This document shows positions 56,327 to 64,000 of a DNA stretch of 64,000 nucleotides, one piece after another (the first letter of the stretch is position 1; the number at the start of each line of letters is the position of its first letter). Under the pieces are notes generated by a model. The model ran no database searches and was not told where the DNA came from. It was given only the letters and a program-made list of their open reading frames with translations. The position numbers and the translations under genes are program-made. The stretch is from Azospirillum doebereinerae (GTDB lineage: Bacteria; Pseudomonadota; Alphaproteobacteria; Azospirillales; Azospirillaceae). The stretch lies in the NCBI RefSeq assembly GCF_003989665.1, contig NZ_RZIJ01000029.1, forward strand, positions 1 through 64,000. Direction: 5' to 3'.

Positions 56327-57426
56327 GCCGCGCCCTGGCGATGAGCGCCGAAAGCGTTCTGGAGGAGGCGCCGAACGCCGGCGGCGCCGAGTTGACGCTG
56401 GTCGGGCTGTCGGCGACCGCCGCCGGGGCCACCGTGGGCGCCCTGGCTGCGTTGGGGGGCGTTTACGCGGTTGTTGGGGCCGTTGTTCTTCACGTTGCGC
56501 TGTGTGGAGCGTTGGCGGTGTGGGTGCGGTCCCGCGCGCGGCGTGGGTTGGATTTGCGTTTGGCCGGGTTGATGCTGGTGACCACGCCGGTGTTGGGGCC
56601 GTTGGGCCCCCTCTTTACCTTGGCGACCGCCGCGCTGCACGCGCTGTTCCGCCGCTACGCCACCGGCTTTCAGGATTGGTACTTGTCCCTGTTCCCCGAC
56701 AGCGAGATGGAGCCGGCCCAGGAGCTGTATGAACTGATCGTCTCCGGCCGCGAGACCTCGCATCTGGCGGCGGGCGATTCCTTCACAGACGTGATGTCGG
56801 TCGGCTCACCGCAGCAGAAGCAGGCGGTCATCGCTCTGGTCGCCCGGCATTTCCGCCCGGCCTTCACCCCGGCCCTGCAAGCCGGGCTGGCCGACGCCGA
56901 TCCCTCCGTCCGCGTCCAGGCCGCCACCGCCACGGCGCGGGTGGAGCACGAGTTCAACGAGCGTTGGCTGGCGTTGGACCACGCTGTGCAAACGCGGCCC
57001 GACGATGCGGAGAGCCGCGCGGCGCTCGCCCGGCATCTCGACGACTACGCTTTCTGCGGCCTGCTCGACAGCAACCGTGAGGCGGAGATCCGCGAAAAGG
57101 CGCTCGACGGCTACCGGCGCGGTCTGGAACAAGCCCCCGACGACGACGACCTGCGCCACGATCTCGGCCGGTTGTTGATGCGTTGTGGGTTGGCAAACGA
57201 AGCTGCGGAGCGTTTGGAGCCGTCGGTCGACCGCACGAAAGACCGGCGCATCCTGTTCTGGTACGCCGAGAGCCTGTTCCGCCTGGGCCGCTACGCCGAA
57301 CTGCGCGACCTCTCCCGCCGCCGGTCGGATCTGTTGGGCGACGTTGAGGCGCTGCCTCCCTCGTTGCGCGATGTGTTCGTCCTGTGGCGCGCGGACGAAA
57401 CGGCGATGGCGGAGGTGGCGGCATGA
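56323..57426 (+). CDS. pelE: PelE-like inner-membrane protein with helical repeats
   Basis: A 367-residue protein with two hydrophobic hairpins (about 28-66 and 80-112) and a C-terminal helical-repeat region (HEAT/TPR-like, e.g. ALDHAVQTRPDDAESRAALA, GYRRGLEQAPDDDDLRHDLG). The position between pelD and pelF and the architecture match PelE, which connects PelD and PelF in the synthase complex. Sequence identity to known PelE cannot be judged by eye; the call rests on order and layout. ATGA overlaps on both sides show tight coupling. Confidence 0.83.
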   Translation: MSRALAMSAESVLEEAPNAGGAELTLVGLSATAAGATVGALAALGGVYAVVGAVVLHVALCGALAVWVRSRARRGLDLRLAGLMLVTTPVLGPLGPLFTLATAALHALFRRYATGFQDWYLSLFPDSEMEPAQELYELIVSGRETSHLAAGDSFTDVMSVGSPQQKQAVIALVARHFRPAFTPALQAGLADADPSVRVQAATATARVEHEFNERWLALDHAVQTRPDDAESRAALARHLDDYAFCGLLDSNREAEIREKALDGYRRGLEQAPDDDDLRHDLGRLLMRCGLANEAAERLEPSVDRTKDRRILFWYAESLFRLGRYAELRDLSRRRSDLLGDVEALPPSLRDVFVLWRADETAMAEVAA

Positions 57427-59015
57427 GCCCGGCCCGGACCAAGATGCCCGCCCAGACCCTTCCGCCCGAGGCGCCCCACGCTCCGTCGGCCGATGTCTGC
57501 CTGCTGATGGAGGGGTCCTACCCTTACGTCGCGGGCGGCGTGTCGACCTGGACGCACGACCTGATCAAGGCCCACGCCGACCTGACCTTCCACGTCGTGG
57601 CGCTGGTCGCCGACCGCAGCGCGCGCACGCTGGCCTACGAGTTGCCGCCCAACGTCACCGGCATGACCCACGTCTACCTCCAGGACCCCAACCCTGGCCG
57701 GCGCTGGATGCCGGGGACCGGGCGTTTCCTGGCGGCGCTGGAATCCCCGCTACGCCGCTTGCAGCAGGGTGGCGGGCTGGAGGAGGTCGCGGAGATCGCC
57801 CGGCTGATCGCCGCGAAGAAGGGATGGGTGGGGCGCCACATTCTGCTGAACTCGGAGGAGTCCTTCGAGATGGTGGTGCGGATGTGCCGGTCGGCGCTGC
57901 CCGACGCGTCCTTCCTGGAGTATTTCTGGGGCACCCGCGCGCTGATGAGCGGGCTGTTCGCCACCATGCTGGCGCCCATGCCGGCCTGCAAGGTCTACCA
58001 CGCCATCTCCACCGGCTACGCCGGGCTGTTCGCCGCGCGGGCGAAGCTGGAGAACGGCCGCCCGGCCCTGCTGACCGAGCACGGAATCTACACCAACGAG
58101 CGCCGCATCGAGATCCTCATGGCCGAATGGCTGTTCGAGGGCGCGGACACCTCGCTGGCGCTCGACAAGAAGAAGCGCGACCTGCGCGATCTGTGGCTCG
58201 ACACCTTCGCCAGCTACTCCAAGGCCTGTTACGACGCCTGCGACCGGATCTTCACCTTGTACGGCGGAAACCAGGAGTTCCAGCGCCGCCAGGGCGCCGA
58301 TCCGGCGAAATTGATGGTGGTCCCCAACGGCATCGACTACGCCGGCTATTCGAAGGTGGTGCGCGACACTGCGGACCGGCCGCCGACCATCGCGCTGATC
58401 GGGCGCGTCGTGCCGATCAAGGACGTGAAGACCTACATCCGCGCTGCCGGCATCCTGCGCGAGGACATCCCCGACGTGAAGGCGATGATCCTGGGACCGC
58501 TGGAGGAGGATTCCGGCTACGTCGAGGAATGCCGCACCATCGTCAAGCATCTGGGTCTTGAGGACACGGTGATCTTCGCCGGCCGGGTCAAGCTGACCGA
58601 CTGGCTGGGCCGGGTCGACGCCATCGCGCTGACCAGCGTCAGCGAGGCGCAGCCGCTGGTCATCCTGGAGGCCGGGGCGTCGGGCGTGCCGACCGTGGCG
58701 ACCGACGTCGGGTCCTGCTCCGAACTGCTGCTGGGGCGGCCCGACGAGATCCCGCCGTTGGGGCCGGGCGGCGCGGTCACGCCGCTGGCCAGCCCGCTGG
58801 AGACGGCGCGGGAACTGCGCTCGCTGCTGCTCGACCGGCCGTGGCGGGACCGCTGCGCCGCCGCCATCGCCAAGCGCGTCGCCCGTTACTACGACAAGGT
58901 CGAGATCGACCGCATCTACCGCGCCATCTACGACGAGCACATCGCCATGCCGACCCGGCCGACTCTGTTCGACCCGACGCACCATCTCGGGTCCGTTCGC
59001 AGTGGGGCCGCCTGA
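57423..59015 (+). CDS. pelF: PelF, cytoplasmic glycosyltransferase of the Pel system
   Basis: A 530-residue GT4-family glycosyltransferase that uses UDP-GalNAc/UDP-GlcNAc to build Pel. PelF hallmarks: the early LLMEGSYPYVAGGVSTWTHDLI stretch (LLMEGSYPYVAGG then VSTWTHDLI), TEHGIYTNERRIEI, VVPNGIDYAGYS, LIGRVVPIKDVKTYIRA, and the EX7E nucleotide-sugar motif in SEAQPLVILEAGASG. The ATG at 57423 overlaps the pelE stop (ATGA), and the stop shares one base with pelG. Confidence 0.94.
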   Translation: MSPARTKMPAQTLPPEAPHAPSADVCLLMEGSYPYVAGGVSTWTHDLIKAHADLTFHVVALVADRSARTLAYELPPNVTGMTHVYLQDPNPGRRWMPGTGRFLAALESPLRRLQQGGGLEEVAEIARLIAAKKGWVGRHILLNSEESFEMVVRMCRSALPDASFLEYFWGTRALMSGLFATMLAPMPACKVYHAISTGYAGLFAARAKLENGRPALLTEHGIYTNERRIEILMAEWLFEGADTSLALDKKKRDLRDLWLDTFASYSKACYDACDRIFTLYGGNQEFQRRQGADPAKLMVVPNGIDYAGYSKVVRDTADRPPTIALIGRVVPIKDVKTYIRAAGILREDIPDVKAMILGPLEEDSGYVEECRTIVKHLGLEDTVIFAGRVKLTDWLGRVDAIALTSVSEAQPLVILEAGASGVPTVATDVGSCSELLLGRPDEIPPLGPGGAVTPLASPLETARELRSLLLDRPWRDRCAAAIAKRVARYYDKVEIDRIYRAIYDEHIAMPTRPTLFDPTHHLGSVRSGAA

Positions 59016-60394
59016 TGGCCGGGATCGGCTTCGCCCTGCGCAAGCTGGCCCGGCGCGACGACCTGCTGGGCGTGCTGCAGGGCTACGCCCATTCGGCCTT
59101 CATCACGTCCGGGCCGTGGATGTTCACCATCCTGGCGCTCGCCGGCATGAACTTCATCGGCCGCGATCTGGTGGGGATGGAGGAGCTGTCGCTGTTCCGC
59201 GTGGTGGTGATCTACAATTTCTGCTTCTCGGTGGTGTTCACCGGGCCGCTGGTGCTGATCGCCACCCGCTATCTGGCCGACGCCATCTACGCCAAGGAGG
59301 TCGACGTCGCGCCCGGCATGCTGCTGGCGACGCTGGGGCTGGCCTACGGCGTCGCGGCGCTGACCGCCGGTCCCTTCTACCTGCTGTTCAGCGGCCTGCC
59401 GGCGCCGATCCTGCTGGGCGGGCTGGTGAACTTCTTCCTGGTCTGCGGCATCTGGGTGGTGTCGATCTTCCTGTCGGCGCTGAAGGACTACCTGTCGGTC
59501 ACCGTTGCCTTCGGGTTGGGCATGTTGGGCGGCGTTGTGATGACGGCGGCGCTGGGCAGCCTGTTCGGCGCGGCGGGGATGGTCTGGGGCTTCTCGCTGG
59601 GGCTGGCGGGGATCCAGTTCGGGCTGATCGCGCGGGTCTTCGCCGAATACCCCTACAAGGTGGCGCGGCTGTTCTCCTTCCTGGCCTATTTCCGCCGCTA
59701 CTGGGATCTGGCGCTGATCGGGCTGGTCGCCAACCTCGCCGTCTGGTCCGACAAATGGGTGATGTGGTTCGTGCCGGAGCGCGAGGTGGTGTCCGGCGCC
59801 ATGATCATCTACACCGCCTACGACAGCGCCATGTTCGTCGCCTATCTGACGATCCTGCCGGCGCTGACCCTGTTCACGGTGAACATCGAGACCCGCTTCT
59901 TCGAGCATTACCAGGGCTTCTACCGCGACATCCAGCAACACGCGACCTACGACCAGATCGCGCGCAACCACCGCTCCATCATCGCGGCCTTGCTGGAGAG
60001 CGGGCGCAACCTGATCATCCTGCAGGGCGCGGTCTGCGCCGTGACCATCTTCCTGGCGCCGGCCATCGTCGGCGCGCTCGGGTTGCACTACCAGCAGATC
60101 GGCATGTTCCGCTTCGGCACGCTGGGCGCCTTCTTCCAGGTTTTGTTCCTGTTCTGCACGGTGATCCTGGCCTATTTCGATCTGCGGACCCGGAACCTGA
60201 TCGCGCAGGCGCTCTATCTGGCGGCCAACGCCGGGTTCACGCTGTTCTTCAGCAAGCTCGGCTTCGCGTGGTACGGTTACGGCTATTTCCTGAGCTCGCT
60301 GCTGGCCTTCCTGGTGGGGTATCTGATGGTCGCCGACGCGGTGCGGCGGCTGCCCTACTTCACCTTCGTCGCCAACAACCCGTCGGTGCGTTGA
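59015..60394 (+). CDS. pelG: PelG, inner-membrane polysaccharide transport protein
   Basis: A 459-residue protein with about twelve membrane helices, similar to MATE/Wzx-type flippases and of the normal PelG length. It starts GIGFALRKLARRDDLLG and contains SDKWVMWF and TRFFEHYQGFYRDIQ, typical of PelG. It should move the growing polymer across the inner membrane together with PelD, PelE and PelF. The ATG shares a base with the pelF stop (TGATG). Confidence 0.94.
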   Translation: MAGIGFALRKLARRDDLLGVLQGYAHSAFITSGPWMFTILALAGMNFIGRDLVGMEELSLFRVVVIYNFCFSVVFTGPLVLIATRYLADAIYAKEVDVAPGMLLATLGLAYGVAALTAGPFYLLFSGLPAPILLGGLVNFFLVCGIWVVSIFLSALKDYLSVTVAFGLGMLGGVVMTAALGSLFGAAGMVWGFSLGLAGIQFGLIARVFAEYPYKVARLFSFLAYFRRYWDLALIGLVANLAVWSDKWVMWFVPEREVVSGAMIIYTAYDSAMFVAYLTILPALTLFTVNIETRFFEHYQGFYRDIQQHATYDQIARNHRSIIAALLESGRNLIILQGAVCAVTIFLAPAIVGALGLHYQQIGMFRFGTLGAFFQVLFLFCTVILAYFDLRTRNLIAQALYLAANAGFTLFFSKLGFAWYGYGYFLSSLLAFLVGYLMVADAVRRLPYFTFVANNPSVR

Positions 60395-60439
60395 GGGCGT
60401 TTGGCGCAGTTGTTTTCTTTTCTTTCGAAGGGTTTAGCT

Positions 60440-60895
60440 GTGTTCTGGAGGGCGTTTAATCTGGTTGTCCTGACATTGCTGCAGGCCGGCCAGGCGCTGG
60501 CCGGCGACGTGCCGCCGACCGACTGGACCAACACGCAGCGTCATTTCGATTACCGGGTCAACCCGCCCCGGCAGTTCGTCCCGCCGCGCCTGCGCTTCTC
60601 CGACAGCCGGATGGTCTACACGCTGCCCAACGGCTTGGACGGTCTGGCGACGCTGGACAAGACGCTGACGCATCTGTGCCAGCGCGGCGCCTTCATCCAG
60701 AAGAGCGACGGCTTCTATTGGGCGGTGAGTCCGGGCCGGCGCTACGGCGTCGCCTTTTCGGGCGGGGCCAATCTGGACGACGCGCAGAACAAGCGGCAGG
60801 CCGGCAAGGTCTATTTCTTCCACAACCAGGACAGCCGCTGCACCGTCTACGTCGGCGATCAGGCCAAGCTGATGCCGCACTACGTCGCGTCCTGA
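60440..60895 (+). CDS. Small predicted secreted protein at the end of the pel operon
   Basis: A 151-residue protein with a signal peptide (about 1-21, VFWRAFNLVVLTLLQAGQALA). The mature part has two cysteines (in THLCQRG and SRCTVYVG) and a predicted small mixed fold (GFYWAVSPGRRYGVAF). I do not recognise a family. It is 45 bases after pelG on the same strand. The GTG at 60440 has GAAGGG eight bases upstream and gives the clean signal peptide; a TTG at 60401 would add 13 residues. It ends four bases before the convergent NlpC-like gene. Confidence 0.7.
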   Translation: MFWRAFNLVVLTLLQAGQALAGDVPPTDWTNTQRHFDYRVNPPRQFVPPRLRFSDSRMVYTLPNGLDGLATLDKTLTHLCQRGAFIQKSDGFYWAVSPGRRYGVAFSGGANLDDAQNKRQAGKVYFFHNQDSRCTVYVGDQAKLMPHYVAS

Positions 60896-60899
60896 GCCG

Positions 60900-61739
60900 T
60901 CACCGGCGCAGCGGCACCGGGCGGCCGATGGCAAAGCCGATGCCCTCGCTGTTGGTGTGGTCGCCGGGGCCGAACTGGAAGCTGCCGACGCTGCCGTCCG
61001 GGTTGGTGCCGAACAGGATGAAGCCGGGGCCGACGCCGCTGGTGACGGTCCGGGTCTTGCCGTCGACGATCTCCGTCCTGTCGCGCACCGTGGGGTAGTT
61101 GGCGTAGAGCGTGTTCAGCTCCGGGTGCTTCGCCCTCACCGCCTCGGGCAGGGTGGCGACGCTGTAGTGGGTGACCGAGGAGGCGTCCAGAACCATCAGG
61201 AAGGCGCTGCGGGCGTCGTTCGGGATCGGCTTGCTCAGCACCACCATGACGTGGCCGGTGTCGTCGGCCGGCTTGCCGCTGTAGGGCACGCCGCAATGGC
61301 CGGGCAGGCACCAGGACAGGATGTCGCCCGGCTGCACCGCCGCGAGCGTCCTCACCGCCTGGAACGGCGCGCCGGGCGGCAGCGAGGCGAAATACTGGCG
61401 GTAGACGGTGGCGCGCGGGTAGGGGCGGCCGGCCTCGCCGGCGACCTGCGGCTGGTACCGGCGCACCGCCTCGTAATGCAGGGGCAGGCGTTCCAGATTG
61501 TGCGACACCCAGCCCGAGCAGTCGGCGTCGATGTCCAGCTTCCCGCCGCCGAGCGGGCGGATGACGGCGCCCTGGACGCTGCTTTCGTGAACGTAGCGCG
61601 TGTCCGCCAGCGCCTGGGCCAGGGCGGTCGCGTTGCCGATGAAGGTCGCGGCCGGGGCCGGAAGATCGGCGCGCGCCGGACCGGCGGCGCCCGGGCAGGC
61701 GGCGAGGCAGAAGGCGATCAGCGTGGCGAAGCGCGTCAT
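60900..61739 (-). CDS. Predicted secreted NlpC/P60-like cysteine peptidase/amidase
   Basis: A 279-residue protein with a signal peptide (about 1-24). The mature part shows a papain-like triad pattern: Cys74 in DADCSGWVSH, His163 in DDTGHVMVV and Asp185 in VLDASS, the order found in NlpC/P60 and CHAP enzymes. Two further cysteines (WCLPGHC) could form a disulfide. It probably acts on cell-wall peptides or another amide in the periplasm. Monocistronic, convergent with the end of the pel operon; no link to Pel is shown. Confidence 0.75.
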   Translation of the reverse strand: MTRFATLIAFCLAACPGAAGPARADLPAPAATFIGNATALAQALADTRYVHESSVQGAVIRPLGGGKLDIDADCSGWVSHNLERLPLHYEAVRRYQPQVAGEAGRPYPRATVYRQYFASLPPGAPFQAVRTLAAVQPGDILSWCLPGHCGVPYSGKPADDTGHVMVVLSKPIPNDARSAFLMVLDASSVTHYSVATLPEAVRAKHPELNTLYANYPTVRDRTEIVDGKTRTVTSGVGPGFILFGTNPDGSVGSFQFGPGDHTNSEGIGFAIGRPVPLRR

Positions 61740-61898
61740 GGGAAGTGCGGCCCGTCGATGGTTGGCGTCTCATCGCGAGTATAACGCCGTGTCTCCACCA
61801 ATCAACACGTCCCGCGCGCGCTCCCGGCGGCGCTCTGGGATCGGTGGCGGGGCGTCCCCATATAGGGGCGGTTCGTCCCTTGGCTTGAGCGTTGCCCC

Positions 61899-63308
61899 GT
61901 GCGAATTCCCGACCTGCGTTTCCCCGATCTGAACGGCGTCCTCGACGCCGGCTCCCGCCTGCTGGAGCCGAACGTCCGCATCGGCGTCACCGGCCTGCGG
62001 CGGGCCGGCAAGACGGTCTTCGTCACCACGCTGGTCGACAATTTGCTGAAGGCCGGGCGGCTGCCCTTCCTCGACGTGGTGGCCTCGGGCCGCTTCCAGG
62101 CCTCGCGGCTGCGCCCGCAGCCCGACCCCGATGTGCCGCGCTTCGACGTGGAGGGCCATCTGGCGGCGCTGACCGGCCCCGACCCCCATTGGCCGGAGCC
62201 GACGCGCGGCATCGGGCAGTTGCGGCTGGCGCTGCGCTACCGGCCGGGCTCCGCGCTGAAGCGGGCGGTGCAGCCGGTCTCCACGCTGAACCTCGACATC
62301 GTCGATTACCCCGGCGAATGGCTGCTCGACCTGCCGTTGCTGCGCCAGAGCTTCGCGGAGTGGAGCGCGCTGACGCTGAATCTCGCCGGGCAGCCGCCGC
62401 GCGACGCGCTGTCGCAGTCCTGGCGCGGCTGGCTCGCCACCATCGACCCCGCCGCCCCGGCGGAGGAGGAGGCGGCGCGGCGCGGGGCGGCGCTCTACAC
62501 CGACTACCTGCACGCCTGCCGCCGGGCCGACACCCTGCTCAGCCTGATCCAGCCGGGCCGTTTCGTCGAGCCGGGCGACATGAAGGACGCGCCGCTGCTG
62601 ACCTTCTGCCCGCTGCCGGGGGAGGCGCGCGGGCGCGGCAGTCTCGGTCGCGGCAGCCTGTGGGCGCTGATGGACGCGCGCTACGAGGCCTACAAGACCA
62701 ACGTGGTCCGCCGTTTCTTCACCGACCATTTCGCTAGGCTCGACCGGCAGATCGTGCTGATCGACGTGCTGGGCGCGCTGAACGCCGGGCCGTCCGGCAT
62801 GGCCGACATGAAGCGCGCCCTGGAGCTCAGCCTGGAGCCGTTCCGGCACGGCTCGTCGGGCTGGCTCGACTGGCTGTTGGGCACGAAGATCGACAAGGTG
62901 CTGTTCGCCGCGACCAAGGCCGACCACATCGCCGCGCACCAGCACGCCCATCTGCGCGCGCTGCTCGACCGGCTGGTCGGCGACGCGCGCTCCGCCATCC
63001 GCTTCGAGGGCGCGGCGGTCGAGACCATGGCCATCGCCGCCCTGAAATGCACAGAGAGCGTGGTGACCGAGCACGAGGGCCGGCAACTTCGCTGCGTGCG
63101 CGGCGTGCCGGTCGGGCGCGACCGGCCGACGGTGCTGTTCCCCGGCGAGATCCCCGAGGACGCCGACGCCTTTCCGCCCGGCCGTGACAAGCCCTACAAC
63201 TTCCTGCCCTTCCGCCCGCCCGACGACCTGGGGCGCGACCCGCGCGGGCTGCCGCACATCCGGGTCGATCAGGCGCTGCAATTCCTGCTGGGGGACTATC
63301 TGGAATGA
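61899..63308 (+). CDS. ycjX: YcjX-family P-loop NTPase
   Basis: A 469-residue DUF463 protein, a cytoplasmic GTPase-like NTPase of unknown function that is stress-induced in E. coli with ycjF. P-loop GLRRAGKT (residues 32-39), DIVDYPGEWLLDLPLL, and the C-terminal PTVLFPGEIPEDADAF and YNFLPFRPP motifs are diagnostic. It begins with GTG. The ATGA overlap with the next gene gives the usual ycjX-ycjF pair. Confidence 0.92.
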   Translation: MRIPDLRFPDLNGVLDAGSRLLEPNVRIGVTGLRRAGKTVFVTTLVDNLLKAGRLPFLDVVASGRFQASRLRPQPDPDVPRFDVEGHLAALTGPDPHWPEPTRGIGQLRLALRYRPGSALKRAVQPVSTLNLDIVDYPGEWLLDLPLLRQSFAEWSALTLNLAGQPPRDALSQSWRGWLATIDPAAPAEEEAARRGAALYTDYLHACRRADTLLSLIQPGRFVEPGDMKDAPLLTFCPLPGEARGRGSLGRGSLWALMDARYEAYKTNVVRRFFTDHFARLDRQIVLIDVLGALNAGPSGMADMKRALELSLEPFRHGSSGWLDWLLGTKIDKVLFAATKADHIAAHQHAHLRALLDRLVGDARSAIRFEGAAVETMAIAALKCTESVVTEHEGRQLRCVRGVPVGRDRPTVLFPGEIPEDADAFPPGRDKPYNFLPFRPPDDLGRDPRGLPHIRVDQALQFLLGDYLE

Positions 63309-64000
63309 GCGGGCCGGACGTGAGAGGGCGTGACACGGGCTGGGTCCCGCCGATGGAACTCGACCCCGCCCGCGCCGCGCCGATGCCGGTGGCGGAGGAG
63401 GAGGCGCTCCTCGCCGGTCGGGCGGTGGAGCTGCCGCCGCTGGCGGACGCGCCGGAGCCGCCGCGCCGCCGGGTCGGCCGCTGGCTGTTCGGGGCCGTCG
63501 CCGCGCTGGTGCTGGTGGCGCTGGGCTTCGACACCGCCGACCTGCTGGGCCGGGCCTTCGCCACCAGCCTCGCGCTCGGCGGGCTGGTGGCGCTGCTGAT
63601 CGCGACGGCCGGGGTGGCCGCAATCGTCCTGCTGGTCAACGAGCTTCTGTCGCTGCGCCGCCTGCGCCGGATCGAGGCGATGCGCGTCGAGGCCGAGCGG
63701 CTCAGCATCGACCGCCGGGCCGTCGCGCTTCAGGATGGGGAGGCGGCCCGCTTCGCCGGCTCGCTGGTGGCGCTCTACGCCGGCCGGCCGGAGCTGGAGC
63801 CGGCGCTGGCCGCCGCGCGCGACCACGTCACCGACGCCCACGACGACGGGGAAATCGTCCGGCTGCTCGACCGCGAGGTGCTGGCGCCGCTCGACCGCGC
63901 CGCCTACCAGCGGGTGCTGCGCGCCTCGCGCGACACGGCGGTGGCGACGGCGCTCAGCCCGGCGGCGGTGCTGGATCTGGTGGTCGTGCTGTGGCGGAAC
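63305..64000 (+). CDS. ycjF: YcjF-like (DUF697) membrane protein, 5-prime part
   Basis: An open frame from the ATG at 63305 to the window end (232 codons, no stop). A proline/acidic N-terminus (GWVPPMELDP, EPPRRRVGRWLFG) is followed by two membrane helices (about 63-83 and 92-114), a coiled stretch of arginine-rich helix (SLRRLRRIEAMRVEAERLSI) and the beginning of the DUF697 region. Partner of ycjX by overlap and family association. The C-terminal half lies beyond the window. Confidence 0.87.
   Translation, partial: MSGPDVRGRDTGWVPPMELDPARAAPMPVAEEEALLAGRAVELPPLADAPEPPRRRVGRWLFGAVAALVLVALGFDTADLLGRAFATSLALGGLVALLIATAGVAAIVLLVNELLSLRRLRRIEAMRVEAERLSIDRRAVALQDGEAARFAGSLVALYAGRPELEPALAAARDHVTDAHDDGEIVRLLDREVLAPLDRAAYQRVLRASRDTAVATALSPAAVLDLVVVLWRN

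Overview
The window is about 70% GC, gene-dense DNA of an alphaproteobacterium, most likely an Azospirillum or close Rhodospirillales relative. This is inferred from a short PutA with a divergent Lrp-type PutR, an fds-type soluble formate dehydrogenase, a perfect CtrA box, and a chemoreceptor carrying a PilZ domain. No rRNA, tRNA, CRISPR, transposase or prophage gene was seen. The first gene (pntB) and the last (a YcjF/DUF697 membrane protein) are cut by the window ends.

Layout. 1-7849: end of pntB with its terminator, then a LysR regulator and the NAD-dependent molybdenum formate dehydrogenase operon fdsG-fdsB-fdsA-fdhD-fdsD, with two palindromes in its promoter. 8120-13028: a bile-acid/sodium symporter-like carrier, putA and divergent putR. 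13306-16945: a small unknown protein and a large PAS/MCP/PilZ chemoreceptor. 17099-28141: a TetR regulator, a fusion of an IclR-type DNA-binding domain to an acyl-CoA-synthetase-like domain that has lost its catalytic parts, and, divergent from it, a livG-acyl-CoA synthetase-livHMKF operon ending in a PaaK-like protein. The same 17-bp operator lies in front of both divergent units. 28320-37508: the leucine/isovalerate catabolic (liu) operon, from isovaleryl-CoA dehydrogenase to HMG-CoA lyase, with a thiolase and a second acyl-CoA dehydrogenase inserted. 37593-40205: two MFS carriers. 40206-44673: a long non-coding stretch with an orphan terminator and a CtrA box, then a lipoprotein, an OmpR-type regulator, a sensor kinase and a GST. 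45062-60895: a single-domain response regulator followed by a complete Pel exopolysaccharide operon: PelX-like epimerase, pelA and pelB each split into two genes, pelC, pelD, pelE, pelF, pelG and a small secreted protein. 60900-64000: an NlpC/P60-like secreted protein, ycjX and the start of its DUF697 partner.

How it fits together. The central third looks like a carboxylate or branched-acid utilisation region: uptake by a Liv-type ABC transporter, CoA activation by a cognate synthetase, then acyl-CoA dehydrogenase, carboxylase, hydratase, lyase and thiolase steps to acetyl-CoA and acetoacetate. The IclR-synthetase fusion is a candidate sensor for this region in which a dead adenylating enzyme may serve as the ligand-binding domain. 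The last third is biofilm matrix production under c-di-GMP control: PelD keeps the inhibitory-site motif and has lost the catalytic one, and the PilZ chemoreceptor ties motility to the same messenger.

Two families of 105-145 bp palindromic elements (four and two copies) sit between genes and, in several cases, inside the putative operons.
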